DNA of 13,816 nucleotides, from assembly GCA_913060595.1 (NCBI GenBank), contig CAJXSA010000056.1, positions 1 through 13,816 of the forward strand. The letters are read 5' to 3'. Positions 13,476-13,816 of this stretch are shown here, piece after piece (the stretch's first letter is position 1; every line of letters starts with the position of its first letter). The DNA is from an uncultured Ignavibacteria bacterium. Its GTDB lineage: Bacteria; Bacteroidota; Ignavibacteria; SZUA-365. The position numbers were made by a program, and so were the translations under genes. The notes under the pieces were generated by a model, which did not search any database, was not told where the DNA came from, and was given only the letters and a program-made list of their open reading frames with translations.

Positions 13476-13503
13476 TTTAGTAAAAGCAATTTTTCACGAT
13501 CAA
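13474..13503 (-). promoter_or_regulatory. Candidate sigma-70-like promoter for crtI
   Basis: Read on the minus strand, TTGATC (13503-13498) and TAAAGT (13479-13474) are 18 bases apart, each matching four of six consensus bases, with an AT-rich spacer in an otherwise GC-rich region. Transcription would start near 13467 and give a leader of about 43 bases with GGAG before the crtI ATG. A terminator lies upstream, so crtI needs its own promoter in this gap. If the organism uses the Bacteroidetes-type sigma factor (TTTG/TAnnTTTG) this call may be wrong. Confidence 0.4.
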
Positions 13504-13547
13504 AGTTCCGATGCGGAGCACAATTCCTGCCGGGATCGCCGTGCCGG

Positions 13548-13561
13548 TGTTCGGCCGAACA
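13548..13561. promoter_or_regulatory. 14-bp perfect palindrome in the crtI upstream region
   Basis: TGTTCGGCCGAACA reads the same on both strands. It lies in the 227-base gap upstream of crtI, about 45 bases beyond the candidate -35 box and 11 bases past the T run of the upstream terminator. It may be a binding site for a dimeric regulator. About one such palindrome is expected by chance in a window this long, so the case rests on its intergenic position. Confidence 0.3.
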
Positions 13562-13571
13562 TCACGAACGG

Positions 13572-13609
13572 AAAAAAACTGCCTGCAATCCCTTTCCGGA
13601 TGCAGGCAG
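13572..13609 (-). terminator. Intrinsic terminator of the outer-membrane protein gene
   Basis: On the minus strand CTGCCTGCA and TGCAGGCAG form a perfect nine-pair stem (plus-strand arms 13579-13587 and 13601-13609) around a 13-base loop, followed by seven T residues (A run 13572-13578 on the plus strand). It lies 42 bases after the stop of the upstream beta-barrel gene and separates that gene from crtI. No T run is present on the plus-strand side, so it appears to work in one direction. Confidence 0.9.
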
Positions 13610-13651
13610 GAAATGTTGTGAGGGATAAAGGCCAGCCTACGAGAGCGCCGT

Positions 13652-13816
13652 TCAGAAATCCGTGCTCATGCCAAGAGTGACAGCGTTGCTGCTGTAATCG
13701 TAGTAGGCAGTATTGGACTGGTTGCGCATGTAGACGTATCCGAGGGAAATCCGCAGTCCGTTGAACAGCAGAAAACCTCCGCCGAAGCTTTTCTCGATGC
13801 GGACCCAGCCACCAAA
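13652..13816 (-). CDS. Probable outer-membrane beta-barrel protein, C-terminal end (partial)
   Basis: Fifty-four residues before a TGA stop are visible; the 5' part lies beyond the window edge. The segment alternates aromatic or hydrophobic with polar residues in strand-length stretches (GGFLLFNGLRISLGYVYMRN, AYYDYSSNAVTLGMSTDF) and ends in phenylalanine. That is the pattern of the last strands of an outer-membrane barrel with the terminal aromatic residue recognised by the BAM complex. A porin-like or OmpA-like protein would fit, but I do not recognise the family. The frame is followed by a clean terminator, which supports a real gene end. Confidence 0.7.
   Translation of the reverse strand, partial: FGGWVRIEKSFGGGFLLFNGLRISLGYVYMRNQSNTAYYDYSSNAVTLGMSTDF

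Noticed and set aside
13548..13561. The palindrome read as a LexA box
   Set aside because: Known LexA sites have CGAAC or GAAC in the left arm and GTTC in the right with a spacer; here the arms are in the opposite order with no spacer, and no SOS gene is adjacent.
13149..13628. Plus-strand open frame running from inside crtI through the intergenic gap
   Set aside because: It reads antisense to crtI and then through the terminator hairpin; the translation has low complexity and no family resemblance.
1..13816. Mobile elements, CRISPR arrays, tRNA or rRNA genes
   Set aside because: I saw no transposase-like or integrase-like product, no regularly spaced direct repeats, and no tRNA- or rRNA-like stretch; nearly all of the window is accounted for by recognisable genes.

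Overview
The window holds most of an S10-spc-alpha ribosomal protein gene cluster on the plus strand, followed by a short accessory region. The layout resembles the FCB (Bacteroidetes/Chlorobi) superphylum: secY is followed by map, infA and rpmJ with no adk between them, and the ribosomal protein sequences look like that group. GC content appears to be in the high fifties by eye. Clear Shine-Dalgarno sequences precede many genes, which argues against the classic Bacteroidia and Flavobacteriia and suggests a deeper lineage (Chlorobi, Ignavibacteria, Kapabacteria or Rhodothermia-like). That placement is an inference.

Positions 1-10645: the cluster enters at the 3' end of rpsC and runs rplP, rpmC, rpsQ, rplN, rplX, rplE, rpsN, rpsH, rplF, rplR, rpsE, rpmD, rplO, secY, map, infA, rpmJ, rpsM, rpsK, rpoA, rplQ. 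Nearly all gaps are under 50 bases and two junctions can overlap, so the block probably works as one long transcription unit. It makes ribosomal proteins of both subunits, the Sec translocon channel, methionine aminopeptidase, IF-1 and the RNA polymerase alpha subunit. Five genes start with GTG or TTG, each behind a strong Shine-Dalgarno sequence.

Two departures stand out in the alpha-operon part. rpsD (S4), normally between rpsK and rpoA, is missing; in its place is a 112-base spacer that can fold into three hairpins. L17 carries an extension of about 115 residues that ends in six consecutive 11-residue repeats.

Positions 10644-11896: a strong intrinsic terminator follows rplQ, and only five bases after its T run comes the start of engB, a GTPase for large-subunit assembly, followed by a marC-family membrane protein gene. 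The rplQ stop codon lies in a 7-base segment that can pair with the left arm of the terminator, so the junction could act as a translation-sensitive attenuator. This is a hypothesis.

Positions 11940-13816, minus strand: crtI (phytoene desaturase) converges on marC and has a candidate promoter with an inverted repeat centred on the predicted transcription start. Upstream is a clean terminator and the C-terminal end of a probable outer-membrane beta-barrel protein that runs off the window. I saw no mobile element, CRISPR array, tRNA or rRNA. No wholly new system is evident; the best leads are the rplQ-engB junction, the L17 repeats and the rpsK-rpoA spacer.
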